Shown here piece after piece: positions 1 through 11,079 of a stretch of DNA of 19,035 nt. The position numbers were made by a program, and so were the translations under genes. Within the stretch, counting starts at the first letter, position 1, and the number at the start of each line of letters is the position of its first letter. This DNA comes from Chloromonas sp. AAM2 (Eukaryota > Chlorophyta > Chlorophyceae > Chlamydomonadales > Chlamydomonadaceae): positions 1 to 19,035 of the forward strand of contig QAXH01002211.1 of assembly GCA_004335635.1 (NCBI GenBank). The letters run 5' to 3'. A model generated the notes under the pieces. It saw nothing but the letters and a program-made list of their open reading frames with translations. It ran no database searches and was not told where the DNA came from.

Positions 1-663
1 TTGTGTCTAGCTGCAGCACCGTGGGTTGAACCATGAAAAGCCATGTAATGATGATGATGATACCGCCCGCATGTCAGACGCCTCAAACATGTCCGGCACG
101 TATTGTCGCAGCGTGTGCGCAGAATGCCGCAAGAATACATGAAAATGGCATCCCCTCAATCGGGCAGTCTCCTTGAGAATGTAGGATTAGCATAGGACAG
201 ATGTGTCTACCTGCATGTCAGTAAGAGAATGACCATTTCCATACTGACAGGACCGATGGCCAGTCAAGGAACTAAGAAGCAAGCCTTGAAAATGGTAAGA
301 TGCAGGGCAGCAGTCAGCAAAGTCGTTCTGCATCACCCTGTTTACTCTCTGCTCTCTGCCCAGCCTGGGGCACAATCACACCCAACAGCCTAGAGTTTGA
401 TCACTGACAGCCACAGGAACACTCCAGTACCAATCAAAACTTGGTTGAACATTGTTGAACAAATTGCATCAACCAATGCAAAATCAATGAATTGCAGCTT
501 TGCAGCTGGCAAGCCTCAATCTCCGCACGTCCATTCTGCAAAAACCTTGGGCAGGTGTGACCCGCAGCTCGCTCTCAGGTACAACTACTCTCAGGTATCA
601 CTGTACAGCAAGGCGCGCGTCAGAAGTGTTGCTGATGGCATATTACTGACACATCCCATCTCT
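1..663. other. 3' flank of the phospholipase gene, no gene recognised
   Basis: I see no convincing coding exon here. The longest open frame (plus strand, about 397-774) starts without an ATG, has no recognisable motif and overlaps the end of the minus-strand phospholipase gene, so I treat it as chance. A short ATG/GAT run sits at about 47-60. The region should contain the 3' UTR of the phospholipase transcript, but I found no TGTAA signal in the expected minus orientation between 1 and 663, so the transcript end is unknown. Confidence 0.5.
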
Positions 664-3629
664 CTATTCAGAGCTGTCATCAGACAGCGAGGAGTTGTTG
701 CTGTGCTGTTCCGTAAAAGGAGCGCTTGTCAGGGACGAACTACTGCTGTGCAGCTGGCGCCTCAGGTCCTTTGAGGGCACTCGCAGCTGACTGCCCTTGG
801 AGCCCCGGCGCCCGCATGCGGCAGCCAGAGACTGACCATGCTGGGTCTGAGAGCTGGGTGGGGCGTCATGCATGGCCCACACAAGCTGGTCGCTCTGGGA
901 GTTGCACTGGACAGCCATCTCGGGACTGTTGTCTTGCATGCCATCTTCAATCAGCAGCTCAGGAGCCTGCTCGCCTTGCTCAAGCTTCTCTGTACCCGTT
1001 TCATCTCCACCTCTACAGTCACTGCCCTCATTCGAGTGGCCAGCCTTGTCATGGCCTGCCCACCATGACCATGCATGGCGCGCCAGCCGGAACAGCAGAG
1101 GCCCAGGCGGCTGGCCGGCACCTGACACGTCCTTTCTCCGGTCCTCTGTCTGCCCACAGCCAATCTCCACATCCGATAGCTCACTGCTGTGTTCCTGCCC
1201 ACTGGCGTCCCCTTCCTGGCTCGATGAGCAGCAGTTGTCCGGAATCAGGGCCCGGGGGTGAGACGGTATGCCCTCCACTGACAGCCGGTAGGCGGTCAAC
1301 CACGCCTTGATGCGCCGCTGGGGGTCGGCGATATTTTCCTTGCTGAAGAAATCCCAACTGTAAGCAATGGACAACGATACTATCAATCAACTTGTGACCT
1401 GCGCGGCGACACATATTTGCACTAAACGAGGCAAGGCCGGTGCCATGCCAAGCCCAAGTTTGCACTTGAATTGCAATCTGAAGCACAGTCAGTTGCTATT
1501 GTCTACAATCCGTAAAGCCTATGCACACTTGTTCCTGTGGATAGCCCTGTGCTTGTTCAAAATCCCATTGTCAACTCACGTGCTGGGCAGGGCTCTCCCG
1601 GGCAGGAAGTCCCTGAGCCTCTGTGTGGGGCTGAGGACGGTCACGTGGCGCAGCATGTCAGCAGTGGCGTGACGCCAGGGAACAAACGCTGCATGAGTTC
1701 AATCAAAGCATGAAGTACATGTTTGAAAACGCAGCCAGTATGCACGAGCAGCAGGCAGATGGTAGTATGCCACAAAAAAAAGACATGTAATGAACCGCTG
1801 GTTCGCAAACAAGTTGTTGCTGACTATTGCATTTTTGGTATCTACAGTGCTGTGAGCTGACGCAACACCTGGGTTGAGCTGACAGAGTTGCCCACAGTGG
1901 CAGGTGGGAAGTGCTCACCAGGCTTTGCTGTCTGCATTCCCTCGTGCCACAACTTACTGTCCCAGATGTTCTTTTTGATGGGCACGTTTTCCCACTCCAT
2001 GGACAGCACCAGCACGGGCATGTCGGGCGAGGAGGAGGTGAAGTTGAGGCAGTAGTCGCCCAGGGCCCCGTCATAGAAGATGCCTGAGCCGTGCCCAGAG
2101 ATGTGGGTGCAGCGCTCTGACAGGAACGGCAAGCATGTCGTGGCATGCAGCACCTGCATGGTGACAGGCACAGCCCCTGCATGGATGCACGCCTTACATG
2201 GTTGCACATCTTGCAGGTGCCCATGCGACCTTAGTGCAATGGCCCGCAAAGCGTTGGAGCCCAAACATCTGGTTCAGGCAACGATTTGAGCCCATTGTGT
2301 GCATATGGCATCAGCATAGCACGTCATGCACAAAATCCATAGCAAGACAAGACTGCTGCTTCCCCAAACAACATGCAACAGCGACCAGCCCCACTACGCC
2401 CATTTCAGTTGCCCCTGCCTGATGCAAGTTGTCCTCTGTGAGCGGGATGCATGTGACAGAGGCAGGGTCCAGGAATGGGGGCGGCTCAGGGCCGCTGTAG
2501 AAGCACAGCCGGCGCTGTAAGATATCCAGAACAGAGCCTGACACAATGTTTGCCCCCTGCAAGCGCATGGCGGCAGAAGCACGTCCATGCATGCATTCAT
2601 GTGCGCAGCGTGGGGACAGTGTGTCCTGCTAAGATTTGAGACGGATGAGTGCGCGCCTGCATGCTCATCCCAATGCCCTGGCGAGCGCAAAACGCATTTG
2701 AAACGAATACGGCATCTTTTCCCCCCCTGAGCTGCAAACAAAAGTTCATGAAGGCTGCCTGTGAGGCCATGACTTAGACCAAGCACTGCAAACACGGGCC
2801 CGCACCAGCAGCATGTAGAACACCAGCTTGAGCTGCCACTGAGGCACGTACTGCGCCCATGGCTGCATGGCCGTCACAAAGATGGCAATGCGATGGTGTG
2901 GGTGGCTGAGGATGTCAGCTGGGCGAGGCACCACAATTTGGAAAAGCTTTTGCATCATGCGGGCCAGCACGTCCGCTGTATCTCCAGGCCGGTACACCAT
3001 GTCGCTGAATGCCTGGAGTAACTGCTCTGTTGGTGCGTCTGCACATGAGCCGCTGCCTTGCTGAGAAGCGTGTGTGATGATGGCACAGTTGCGCAGGGCG
3101 GCAAATGAACCACCAACAAGCCAGGTGGGCTTGTCTGCTGCTGTTGCTGCGGTGCCTGTGAGGTGCCTGTCAAGACCCATGGTGACCAAGTTGCGGGGCC
3201 CTGCATGGGTGATGCCAGACACGGTGTTGTGTGTGTATTGTATGACAGTTGCTCATGTTGTCATGCATGGCACCGTACAGGACGTGCGCGTAAGGTTGCA
3301 TGCTATGGGCTCCGAAAAGGGGCCGGTGGGGGAAGGTAGGAACTTGCGCATGAGAGCGGCCATGGTATGCTATCGCAACACTGTGCGCTATCTCATCACA
3401 TAGACTGCGCGCTTTACTACATCGCACGTGTGCATCTTCAACACGATGGCATACAGAATGAAGAGTCTCGGATAAATAGCAGCCGACGTTTGACCAAGCA
3501 TCGATTACCTGCGGCTGGCCCCGCAATGATCTTGTAATATGACCAGCCTTGCTCATCGATCAGCTCCTGCTGGCGCTGGCTCAGAGGCGCCTGAGGCTGA
3601 AGCACAAAACCATCGTTTCCCCATCCCAT
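664..3629 (-). CDS. patatin-like phospholipase family protein, six exons
   Basis: Predicted acyl hydrolase of the patatin-like family. Exons on the minus strand: 3629-3509, 3200-2806, 2556-2419, 2192-1958, 1688-1580 and 1357-664, giving 563 residues; phases agree at every junction. The Gly-rich oxyanion segment (AGPAAGPRNLV, residues 36-46) precedes the presumed nucleophile Ser72 in GGSFA, where bacterial relatives as I recall them usually have GSSIG. The Asp-Gly motif is YDGALGD (Asp259), and the family's LPWR-like segment appears as FVPWR in exon 5. Exon 6 starts with DPQRRIKAW, as in the family, then adds about 200 residues of Ser/Gln-rich tail. Intron 3 is the weak point: CAG|GC at 2419 gives the best alignment but is a GC donor; a GT donor at 2397 would add seven residues. 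The start is the first Met of exon 1, but the frame stays open upstream to an acceptor at 3704. Confidence 0.85.
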
Positions 3630-3704
3630 CGAGACTTCTACTTGACTTCTATGACGCAGCGACTTGACGACATCAAGGAACCATCTTAATGAAACCTCCG
3701 CTTG
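3630..3704 (-). other. possible N-terminal extension of the phospholipase exon 1
   Basis: The exon 1 frame of the phospholipase gene continues upstream without a stop for 25 codons, beginning QAEVSLRWFLDVVKSLRHR, to a plausible acceptor (aatacag) whose AG is at 3706-3705. If used, Met at 3629 would be internal and a further upstream exon would carry the true start, perhaps a targeting sequence. The bacterial relatives I recall begin close to the 3629 Met, so either start is possible. Confidence 0.3.
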
Positions 3705-5044
3705 CTGTATTTGTATCTGAAGCTAGCGTCTGCCCAATCTCCACTCTTTCCAAATTCGGTTCAAACCCAGGTTCGCGACAGATCCGAGACTCGACATTGA
3801 CATCAAGAGTGAGGTATGACTTCGGAACTGGGCTGGACTTGAACCTGAAATTGTGTGGGTTACTCACACTGTGTGTTTACATGGACAACAGCAGTCAGTG
3901 ATGGTTGGGCTGATTTTGGACTAGAGATGGGCAGTCCGATTGTCGAGGACAGGGACTAAGGGTCGCTGGCAAACACAAGTTTTAACATGGGCTGGCGTCT
4001 GGACGGTCTTGTACCAGTTTAAGCGGATAACTGATACCACTTACAGCGGTCTCTCTAGGCAGCGATGTCAGTCAGAGCCTTACAGCTCCTTCCTGCCAGG
4101 AAGGACAGCTCCAGCGGCCAGCTGACACAAGACCGATGGCTGCAGGACTGCAGGGCAAGAGAAGGGGCTTGGAACAGTTTGGGTGTGGCTGGAAGGCCTA
4201 GCTGCATGCACAGCTGCGCAATTACAGGCAGAACCATGATTTCAAGTGTAAGTGTTGAGCGCTGGACGCTGACTCAGTACTTCCTGGCTGCTGCTTCAGC
4301 CAATGGATATGCCCTTGTGACTAGCAGAACTCTACTGTATCTGTCTTGTCTGCCACAGTGACTCGTCAATCCACATCATACTTGTTTTGAAGTGAACCGC
4401 ATTACCATACAAATAATACCAACATAACTGGTCTGGCACACAAAAACTGGCTTTCCTTGACTAGTACTGTAGAAAATCAAAACTACCATTGGTTCCAGTG
4501 CTCGACACAAGATCTGTCCCAGAACTGGCAAAAGTTGTGTTGCTTACAGCTGCCAGTGACGTTGGGGGCCTGGAGTCGGGCGGCATCAGACCATAGGATC
4601 AGAAGGCTACCTTCAGGACTAACCACACTGTCAGCAACGAGGATTACAAAGCACGTAAGGGGACTCTTACCCCATGGTGGGTCTCTTAACCACCAGTATT
4701 GGGAGATACAGTCAACAAGCACGCAACCTCCACTTTGACTGGTCTCGTCATTGGGTTACGGATCAATGGCTTTCTCTCATACAATTACGTCGTTTCTGTG
4801 GCGGCCACTAAACCGTACCACGCTACCTGTCTCATGTGTGGCACGCGCGGGTGTTGACCGTGTTGACCGTGTCAACAACAAGGATCACTTCATTCCTGGT
4901 ATAACAAACATTCTGTGGGTACCTACAAGTCTCGCAGTGCCTGTGAGATTTCAGGTTGGCAATTGCAGCTGCAACATAGTCAACCAACCGCTGTGTGGTA
5001 GCTGTGATTGCATGCAGGTGCAGACAAGGCACCTGGGCTAAGAT

Positions 5045-5049
5045 TTACA
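5045..5049 (-). terminator. second candidate TGTAA polyadenylation signal for the LF4 gene
   Basis: TGTAA on the minus strand about 145 bases after the LF4 stop codon. It is a possible alternative to the nearer signal at 5115-5119. Short motif, so chance occurrence is possible. Confidence 0.35.
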
Positions 5050-5114
5050 CGGACTGATGCTTGCACGGTCTTAGAGCCTATGCGGCTTTAGATCAACACT
5101 TGCGGTAGCTATTC

Positions 5115-5119
5115 TTACA
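5115..5119 (-). terminator. candidate TGTAA polyadenylation signal of the LF4 gene
   Basis: TGTAA on the minus strand about 75 bases downstream of the LF4 TAG stop. TGTAA is the characteristic polyadenylation signal of chlorophycean algae and the position fits a short 3' UTR. The signal is only five bases long, so the support comes mainly from its place behind a well-supported gene. Confidence 0.55.
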
Positions 5120-5193
5120 GTGTTTGGTCCATGTGCTATACCCAACTATTGCCAGACCTGACACCCAAGACCTTCCGAGTCGGCGACTGCACC

Positions 5194-8100
5194 CTATCGG
5201 GCAGCGTCGGCCAGTTGACGTAAAGGCCGCATGTACTTGGCGTTTGATGTCGCGTGCTTGGAGGAAGACTTGAATTTGTAGCTGCTTGAGTTGCTTGGGT
5301 TGGAAGTGAGGTCCTGCATCCCGCTGGACGCCATTTTGTGCCCGGCAATCGCAACCTGGCCGACCCCGGAGCCGGGCTGAATGGTGCTTTTGCTGGTTAC
5401 GTACTTGGGCACCTGTCCAGGCATGCCTTGTCGTTTAACCATTCCCGCCACAGACTTTCCCTTGCCATACGACGTGGCCTGCACGCCATGCGCACCACCG
5501 TCATAGTAGTTCGGCAGGCCACGCCTTGCGCCTCCTGCGCCCGCCATCCCAACCTTGCCCAGAGTCAGATTACCAATTGGAGGCAAGCCGCCCTCACCCT
5601 GCACCTGTGACATCGCATCTATTGAGCTTTCTGCATGAAGCCCGGGCAGGCGGTACGAGCTGCCGGCATCCAATGCGTCGTCGTGGTGGTGAGAGGTGTC
5701 ATGCGTTCCCGTGTGATGCAATTGCGAGCCCAGAGTGCCGTGCGCGTGGCTGAGATGGCCCGCGTGCAGCCCCTGGTTGCCGGCTACACTGTGGCTGTAG
5801 CCGTGGCTGATCTTGGAAATGGATGGCAGTGCGGCGTTGTGTTCTGTCATACGGCTGGTTTCTGGAGGTGACATGGTGTGCGCATTGGCGGACGTGTCTT
5901 CACTGCCTGCAGGAGAGCCTTGGTGATGGCGCGCTGATTTGACATCTTCCATCTGGTTGCCCGACATAAGCCCAATGCCGATGTGGCCCATAGATGCCGC
6001 GGATGGTTGTGCAGAGAGCGCGGCAGAGAATTCGGGGTTGTTGAGCGCCTTCTGCCGCTTCTCGGCATCGCGAATCTCGCGGAAGTACGGATGGCGCAAG
6101 GCCTGCCTCGCACTGCGTCGTGCACCAACAACAACAAGGTTGCAAGGTGAGGTGAGAAGCCTTCGTGCCGACACGCTGTTTGAGGGCATGCGAAGGTGCT
6201 GGCTGGTGCAGGAGCAGTTGTGTTGGCAAACATCAGTATGTCTTGTTGAGCTTGCAAGAGCACGGAAAGCTATGATGCCAGGTGGAAATCCCCATGTAAG
6301 GCGCGTGGACCTGTGCAGATTGCAGCATGATTTGGCAGAGAATCCTTGGGCTGAAGAACAAAAGAAAGGCTGACCAGTAACACGGCAACCAATACAGCAA
6401 GATCAAATCATCAGTCTGCCGTCAGCCTTACCTAAGCCTATCGTCTGGGTTGTACGCCAACAGCTTGATGATGAGGTCAACACAGTCGGGAGCGACGTGC
6501 GGAATCAGCTTGGCAATGCCTGTGCCCTCCTACAAACAAATGCACAGGAAGACGCTGTGCTGTGCAGCTGACCTGGAGTATGTGACAGCGTGACCCTTGG
6601 AACAGTTGAACATGGGAAGAAACACCACCCAAACATATGGCTGATGTTGACAGGCAGGTGCCTACACACATCAACAGCATTGCCAGCTGAACTCCCACAC
6701 AGCAGGCCTGCTGGTCAATAGAAACTACGCCTGGCCACTGTAACACACCCCTGACGGACCAAGCCACATGGCTGGTATGCAGCTCAGCTTGTTCTGTTCG
6801 GCACATCCTGTGCCCATGCCCGAAAACACATCAGTGTCCACTGTGTGCGCGGCGCTACTGTGCAGGACACAGCTTCTGTTGCTGTTCTGGCACATGCAAG
6901 ACTGATCTTGCACGCACGTCTTACAAGCATGCAATAACTCCAAACAGGCCTAGCAGGTCGTATGTAAATCAGTGGCACCGCAGAGAGGTTAACACCGCAA
7001 GAACTATCTTGTTGTGCAGTTGCACCAGTACTACAACGAGCCTGCGCAAGCGTAAGACGGACTCAAACAATACCTCGCCTGTGATTTCCACGTGATACAA
7101 TCATTCCCATACCTTGGCAGGAAAGTTGAAGTCCATGTGCTGCGACCTTTTCTTCATCTTAGCCAGCAGCTCGGGCGGAGGAGTGCCCAGGATGTTGTGA
7201 ATCTTCTGTATCTGATCCAACTCGTTGGTGCCCGGGAACAGGGGGAAGAGCGACATGATCTCGAAGAACACGCAGCCCACACCCCACATGTCCATCTTGT
7301 AGTTGTAATAGCCGTCCGTCAGCAAACATTCAGGAGCACGGTACCACCTGCGCAACAGCCAGTGAGTGAACCATTCGTGCAAGTGCGACTCTTTACTTTT
7401 ACGGCATGCTAGCGGGACAACCCAAGCACATTATTGGAAGGCCTATGAAGGCCAGGCAGCCATAGTGTTGCGTCACGAGCAGCTATGGCTGAACGGTTAT
7501 AGGACACAGCACCCAGACGAAGACATTTCTTTTAGCTGTAGCAGTTTTGATAGTTGCCTCCGATAGTGCTGCTCCTGGAACCAGGTTTCCTGCCCCTGCA
7601 CACCTGGTGGATATATACTCTGTGTACGGTTGCTTGGAGTAGATACCTCTACAGCTTCCAAAGTCAGCCAACTTGAGGCAGTCATCCATGATGAGTATGT
7701 TCTCGGGCTGCAAGGAAGCGGACGCACACCACATTCCGTATGGAAGCAAACATTGGCAGTATGATGCGATGCTAATCTGGTCATATCAGCAAGGTGCAAT
7801 GCATTGAAACTCCGATACTGAGGCCATGCCAACAAGGTGCAGTGGAGTTGTAGCTGTGCTGGTTGCTGCAATCCACGTTGCTCAGGCCGCACAGAGCTGG
7901 ATGATACTTAACTTCAGTGATCATCATGTTTCCATGCACATGCACAGTAGCAAATAGCTCACCATGTGGAGTCGGTTTCTGCACCTGCCTTTATGTGTGT
8001 CTTCATCATCCAAACCCTGCCTAAATATTTACACTTCATAGGCTGACTCACCTTGATGTCTCTGTGGAAGATGCCATTCCTATGCATGTGGTCCATCGCC

Positions 8101-8441
8101 TTCATCAGCTGGTACATGTAGTTCTTGACTCGATCCTCTGCCACGTAGTGTCGCCTGCCACGTATCAACTCGTAGATGTTCATGTCCATCAGCTCAAACA
8201 CAAGGGCCAGGCGGCCAGTTGGCTGATCGTACAGCACCTCCTGAAGCTTGATGATGTTGGCATGAGGTGAAAGCCTACGCAATGCCTGGATCTCTCTCAG
8301 ATTGTTGACTTGGTCCAAGGAGTCAAAATGGTTCTTCATGCACTTGATGGCCACGTATTTGCCATTCTTGATGCACTGGGCTTTGAGCACCTCTGAAAAA
8401 GTGCCCTCGCCCTTCTTGGCGACCAGCCTGTACTTGTGCAT
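5194..8441 (-). CDS. LF4: LF4/MOK-type protein kinase (RCK family), flagellar length control
   Basis: Complete serine/threonine kinase of the MOK branch of the RCK (MAK/ICK/MOK) family. Its Chlamydomonas member, LF4, limits flagellar length: null mutants there have over-long flagella. Exons: 8441-8052, 7707-7604, 7347-7113, 6529-6432 and 6112-5194; all introns are GT-AG (344, 256, 583 and 319 bases) and all phases match, giving 581 residues. Visible motifs: glycine loop GEGTFSEV (11-18), catalytic Lys33 in VAIK, alpha-C Glu50, HRD with Asp128, DFG at 145-147, TEY activation motif at 159-161, APE at 169-171, and the domain end near RHPYF (286). Residues 287-581 form a Gly/Ser/His-rich tail in one exon. 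The ATG at 8441 is the first after an in-frame TGA at 8480-8478 and has a purine at -3. The human MOK match extends through the whole kinase domain. All catalytic residues are present. Confidence 0.96.
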
Positions 8442-9138
8442 GGCGACCTGCTGCTTGTAACGCAATGACCAGCCCCGTCACGCCCACTGCTGAGGCTTCT
8501 GAGTTGCTGTATCGAGTGTCAGAGCTGAAGATGTTGTTCGCTGCGCGACTCTGCCGTGGAAGCTTTCATGGAAGTACGGCTGCGCCAAGTACCTGCCGGA
8601 GCATCAGTGGCAAGCACATTGTGTATATTGGCAGCTCAGAAACAAAGCCTTACAAAGCCTCGTGCTAGCAAGCTGGCAATACCCAGACAGATGTTCGCTG
8701 GCTGCTAGATTGTTAGTATTGCTGCTGCAGTGCACACACTGTGATTCTCCCTCACCTTAACTCTTGAAGATGTCGCAGTGTACCAGGAGATTACGCCTTC
8801 CCAATCCGCATAGTAATGTGAACTCGGCACAATGCAACCATCACCAAGAAAAAAGGCAGTGGTTCTGTGGCAGCAAATAATCGCACGCATACCTGCATTC
8901 GTTGACTCTGGAAATCTCAGCCGTACAATGAAACAAGCATGAAACGCAGACGTTTCTTCATGATCTTTTTCTACCAGGTTTGCGCGCCATGTTGCCGTGG
9001 TGTGCACACCCCAAATTCACGTTGAGTTGCTAAATTGGTTGATTTTACCCGCCTGAAGCAGACTATGCATTAAGCAACGTGCGAACGTTGCGCAAGCCCT
9101 GGTAGAGCCCTTGCGGAGTGCGTGCCCAGGTCAGGGGC
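8442..9138. promoter_or_regulatory. divergent intergenic region between LF4 and the GAF gene
   Basis: About 700 bases separate the LF4 start (minus strand) from the first ATG of the GAF-domain gene (plus strand), so both promoters and 5' UTRs must lie here unless upstream exons were missed. I see no clear TATA box. The part nearest LF4 (8478-8592) holds a kinase-tail look-alike described separately. Confidence 0.5.
8478..8592 (-). pseudogene. possible kinase-tail fragment upstream of LF4
   Basis: Reading the minus strand from a splice-like cag at 8595-8593, the frame gives YLAQPYFHESFHGR and runs to a TGA at 8480-8478. This resembles the end of a CMGC kinase domain and LF4's own ALRHPYFREIR at the start of its exon 5; the DNA is also similar over about 30 bases (shared GGCAGG and TACTTCC). 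The fragment lies in the same frame as LF4, 12 codons before its ATG. It may be a remnant of a duplicated kinase exon, a piece of the LF4 5' UTR, or coincidence. I found no other kinase exon upstream of it. Confidence 0.3.
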
Positions 9139-11079
9139 ATGCGTGAAGTGGACGCGCAAGGCGCGTCTGGGCAGACGTCCCAAGCCATGGGTGTCCAGCA
9201 TCTCCACTTGAACGACTTGGGCTTGGCTGTGCGTTTACAATGGCTCTTCTCTGCCATTGCACACAAGTTCAGCTCGTCGGTATGCATAGTTCAGGTACGA
9301 GGAGGGTGTTCTCCAGTTGCCCGCCTGCTTCTTGATTTGTGATGGTTCCACGGTTCGCCGAACGCTCAAGCTGCATGCGTATGACCATCATGCTTCCACT
9401 GTACGTACTTGGCGGCAAGGCCTGTGCCTGACGAACAGGCTGTGCAACTTCCGGTGTTCAGGCGTGGCTCCCAGCACAGGCGTCTGGCGGCGAGTTCACG
9501 CTCCATAGCGAGCCCCGAGTGGCAGTTCTCTCGGACGCGCGTCTCTCGCAATTCAGACTACGCAGGTGGGAGCGACGGACTGTTGTTTTTCCCGGCATTC
9601 ACTGATCCGAGAAGAAGATAACAGCACGCCTTGGTACTCTACATGCCTGCCATGTCTGTCCGTTCTGCCCACCCGCAGCTGCCATACCCCAGTACAGTTC
9701 AAGAACAGCATGACAGGACGTGTATGGCGGACAGGAGCAGTCCAAGTGGTTCAGAACCTACGTCTGGTTCCGCCTACCATGCACCCCCGCATCTATTTGG
9801 CAGGTTCGTTGCTTGCCTGGGTTATTGTATCCACTGGTGATTGAAAGCTTGACAACGCGTTGTCTCACGTTGAGCACACGAGACCACTATGCAAGATGTG
9901 CATGCCACGCTCAGCACACGAATTCTCACGCTTGCTCAGCCTGTTGCTGCTGACGCATGGTAAATGCTCTGTGCTGGCAACGCAGATCCCGATCTGGACT
10001 TTTTGGGTGAAGCTCTGTATATTCCTGTGTACGGTGAGTGTGTCCACAGGCTGAACGAGTCAGCCCAAGAACTGTTTGGTTGCATTGGCTGGGAATTCCC
10101 GGTATGTCATTGAGCAGTCGTGCAAATACAGCAGTGCCATCCTTTCCTTTCTTGCTCATGGGACAGCATGCCTGACTCCCATGGGGTCTGGTACCTCGCT
10201 GTCAGGTGTTTCCTGATGGAAGGAAGCAAGCACAGACTGCCCCTTGTGTTGGTTGTTTTGCTTGCAGACAGCAATCGCCCGGGTGTGGGTCCCATGACAG
10301 TACTTGAAGCGCTCTTGCCCATGCACTGTCAGGAGCCCATATGCTCAGCAGACCTCCTGAGCTTCATCAGTGCAGGCTTAGCCACCCTCAAACTGTCCGT
10401 GTCCAACCCAGCTCCCCAGCCCATCAGGCGCTCAGCTTTGTGTGGCCGGCGGGCGCGTGCTGCAGCTGACTCAGCGCCAGACCTACAGCAGGCCGGGCCC
10501 TCCGAAGTAGCAGTGGCTGGGCCGCCAGTGGCGGACATACTGGGTCCAGCCGGTGTGGCAGGCGCCCAGCCTGTAGTTGTTGCTGTGGGCCCCGTCATCA
10601 AAACCATCAGTGGCCCCGAGACACAGGGCACACGCAGGCGAGGCGTGGTTGAGGAGGACACAGCAGGGCAGCTTGGAGCTGGGCCGGAGGCAGCAGGCCA
10701 TGGCAAACCCCCAGTCAGCTGTACTAGCAGTCTGGAGGGCGTTGCTGATCAACACAGCATGCGCAGTGCAGCAGATGAGGATGCGCGCCCGTTGGCGCAC
10801 AGACACAGCGACGCGCGGTCAGCTCCCGAGGCAGGCGGCTGTAGCACTGCAAACGACGTGCCTTTGATACCTGCAAGCACACCAGCGAGTGCGCAGGGCT
10901 TGGCTGAGTCTGGGACATCGGATGGTGGCAGCATGGCGTTGGAGGAGTGGGATCGCATGCCCCGGAAAGTGCGCAAGCTGCAGGACGGCGGTCATGGGAA
11001 GGGCATGGTGCGGAGCCAGAGCTCGTTCCAAATAACAGCACCACATGCTGCTGCGCAGCGGGATTTGTCCCAGCGATGA
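9139..11079 (+). CDS. NLP/NIT2-like GAF-domain protein lacking RWP-RK, five exons
   Basis: Exons 9139-9294, 9462-9565, 9679-9803, 9986-10033 and 10268-11079; all four introns are GT-AG (167, 113, 182, 234 bases) and phase-consistent, giving 414 residues. The joined exons give the pattern of the N-terminal GAF-like domain of NIN-like proteins: SSSVCIVQAWLP, GEFTLHSEPRVAVLSD, TGRVWRTGAVQVVQN, GEALYIPVYD and GPMTVLEALLP. In that family the domain precedes an RWP-RK DNA-binding domain and helps regulate nitrogen responses or gametogenesis. Here the last exon continues as about 215 residues of Ala/Pro/Gly-rich sequence with a basic patch (MPRKVRKL) and stops without RWP-RK, bZIP or PB1. The start is uncertain: ATG 9139 is first in the open frame, but ATG 9187 has the better context (gccATGG, 398 residues), and a missed upstream exon is possible. 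Role unknown; perhaps a partner or inhibitor of RWP-RK factors. Confidence 0.75.

Larger units (their letters stand above)
3705..5193. other. intergenic region, no gene recognised
   Basis: About 1.5 kb with only short open frames, none with a recognisable motif. It contains an imperfect inverted repeat (3751-3774 against 3825-3853, both arms carrying GGTTCAA), a small perfect hairpin TGTTGAC-cgt-GTCAACA at 4861-4877 preceded by a direct copy of TGTTGACCG, and TGTAA signals near its right end on the minus strand. A 64-codon minus-strand frame at 3867-3673 lacks an ATG and was not called. Confidence 0.5.

Noticed and set aside
397..774. 125-codon plus-strand open frame
   Set aside because: No ATG start, no motif, and it overlaps the well-supported last exon of the minus-strand phospholipase gene.
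3745..3775. tRNA or tRNA-derived SINE suggested by GGTTCAAACCC (B-box match)
   Set aside because: The T-stem does not pair beyond two base pairs and no A box lies at the right distance upstream.
3673..3867. 64-codon minus-strand frame containing EPGFEPN
   Set aside because: No ATG start, lies over the imperfect inverted repeat, and uses a different frame from the likely phospholipase extension.
8705..9007. 100-codon minus-strand frame between LF4 and the GAF gene, checked for further kinase exons
   Set aside because: None of the kinase motifs (HRD, DFG, APE) is present and the residue pattern is not protein-like.
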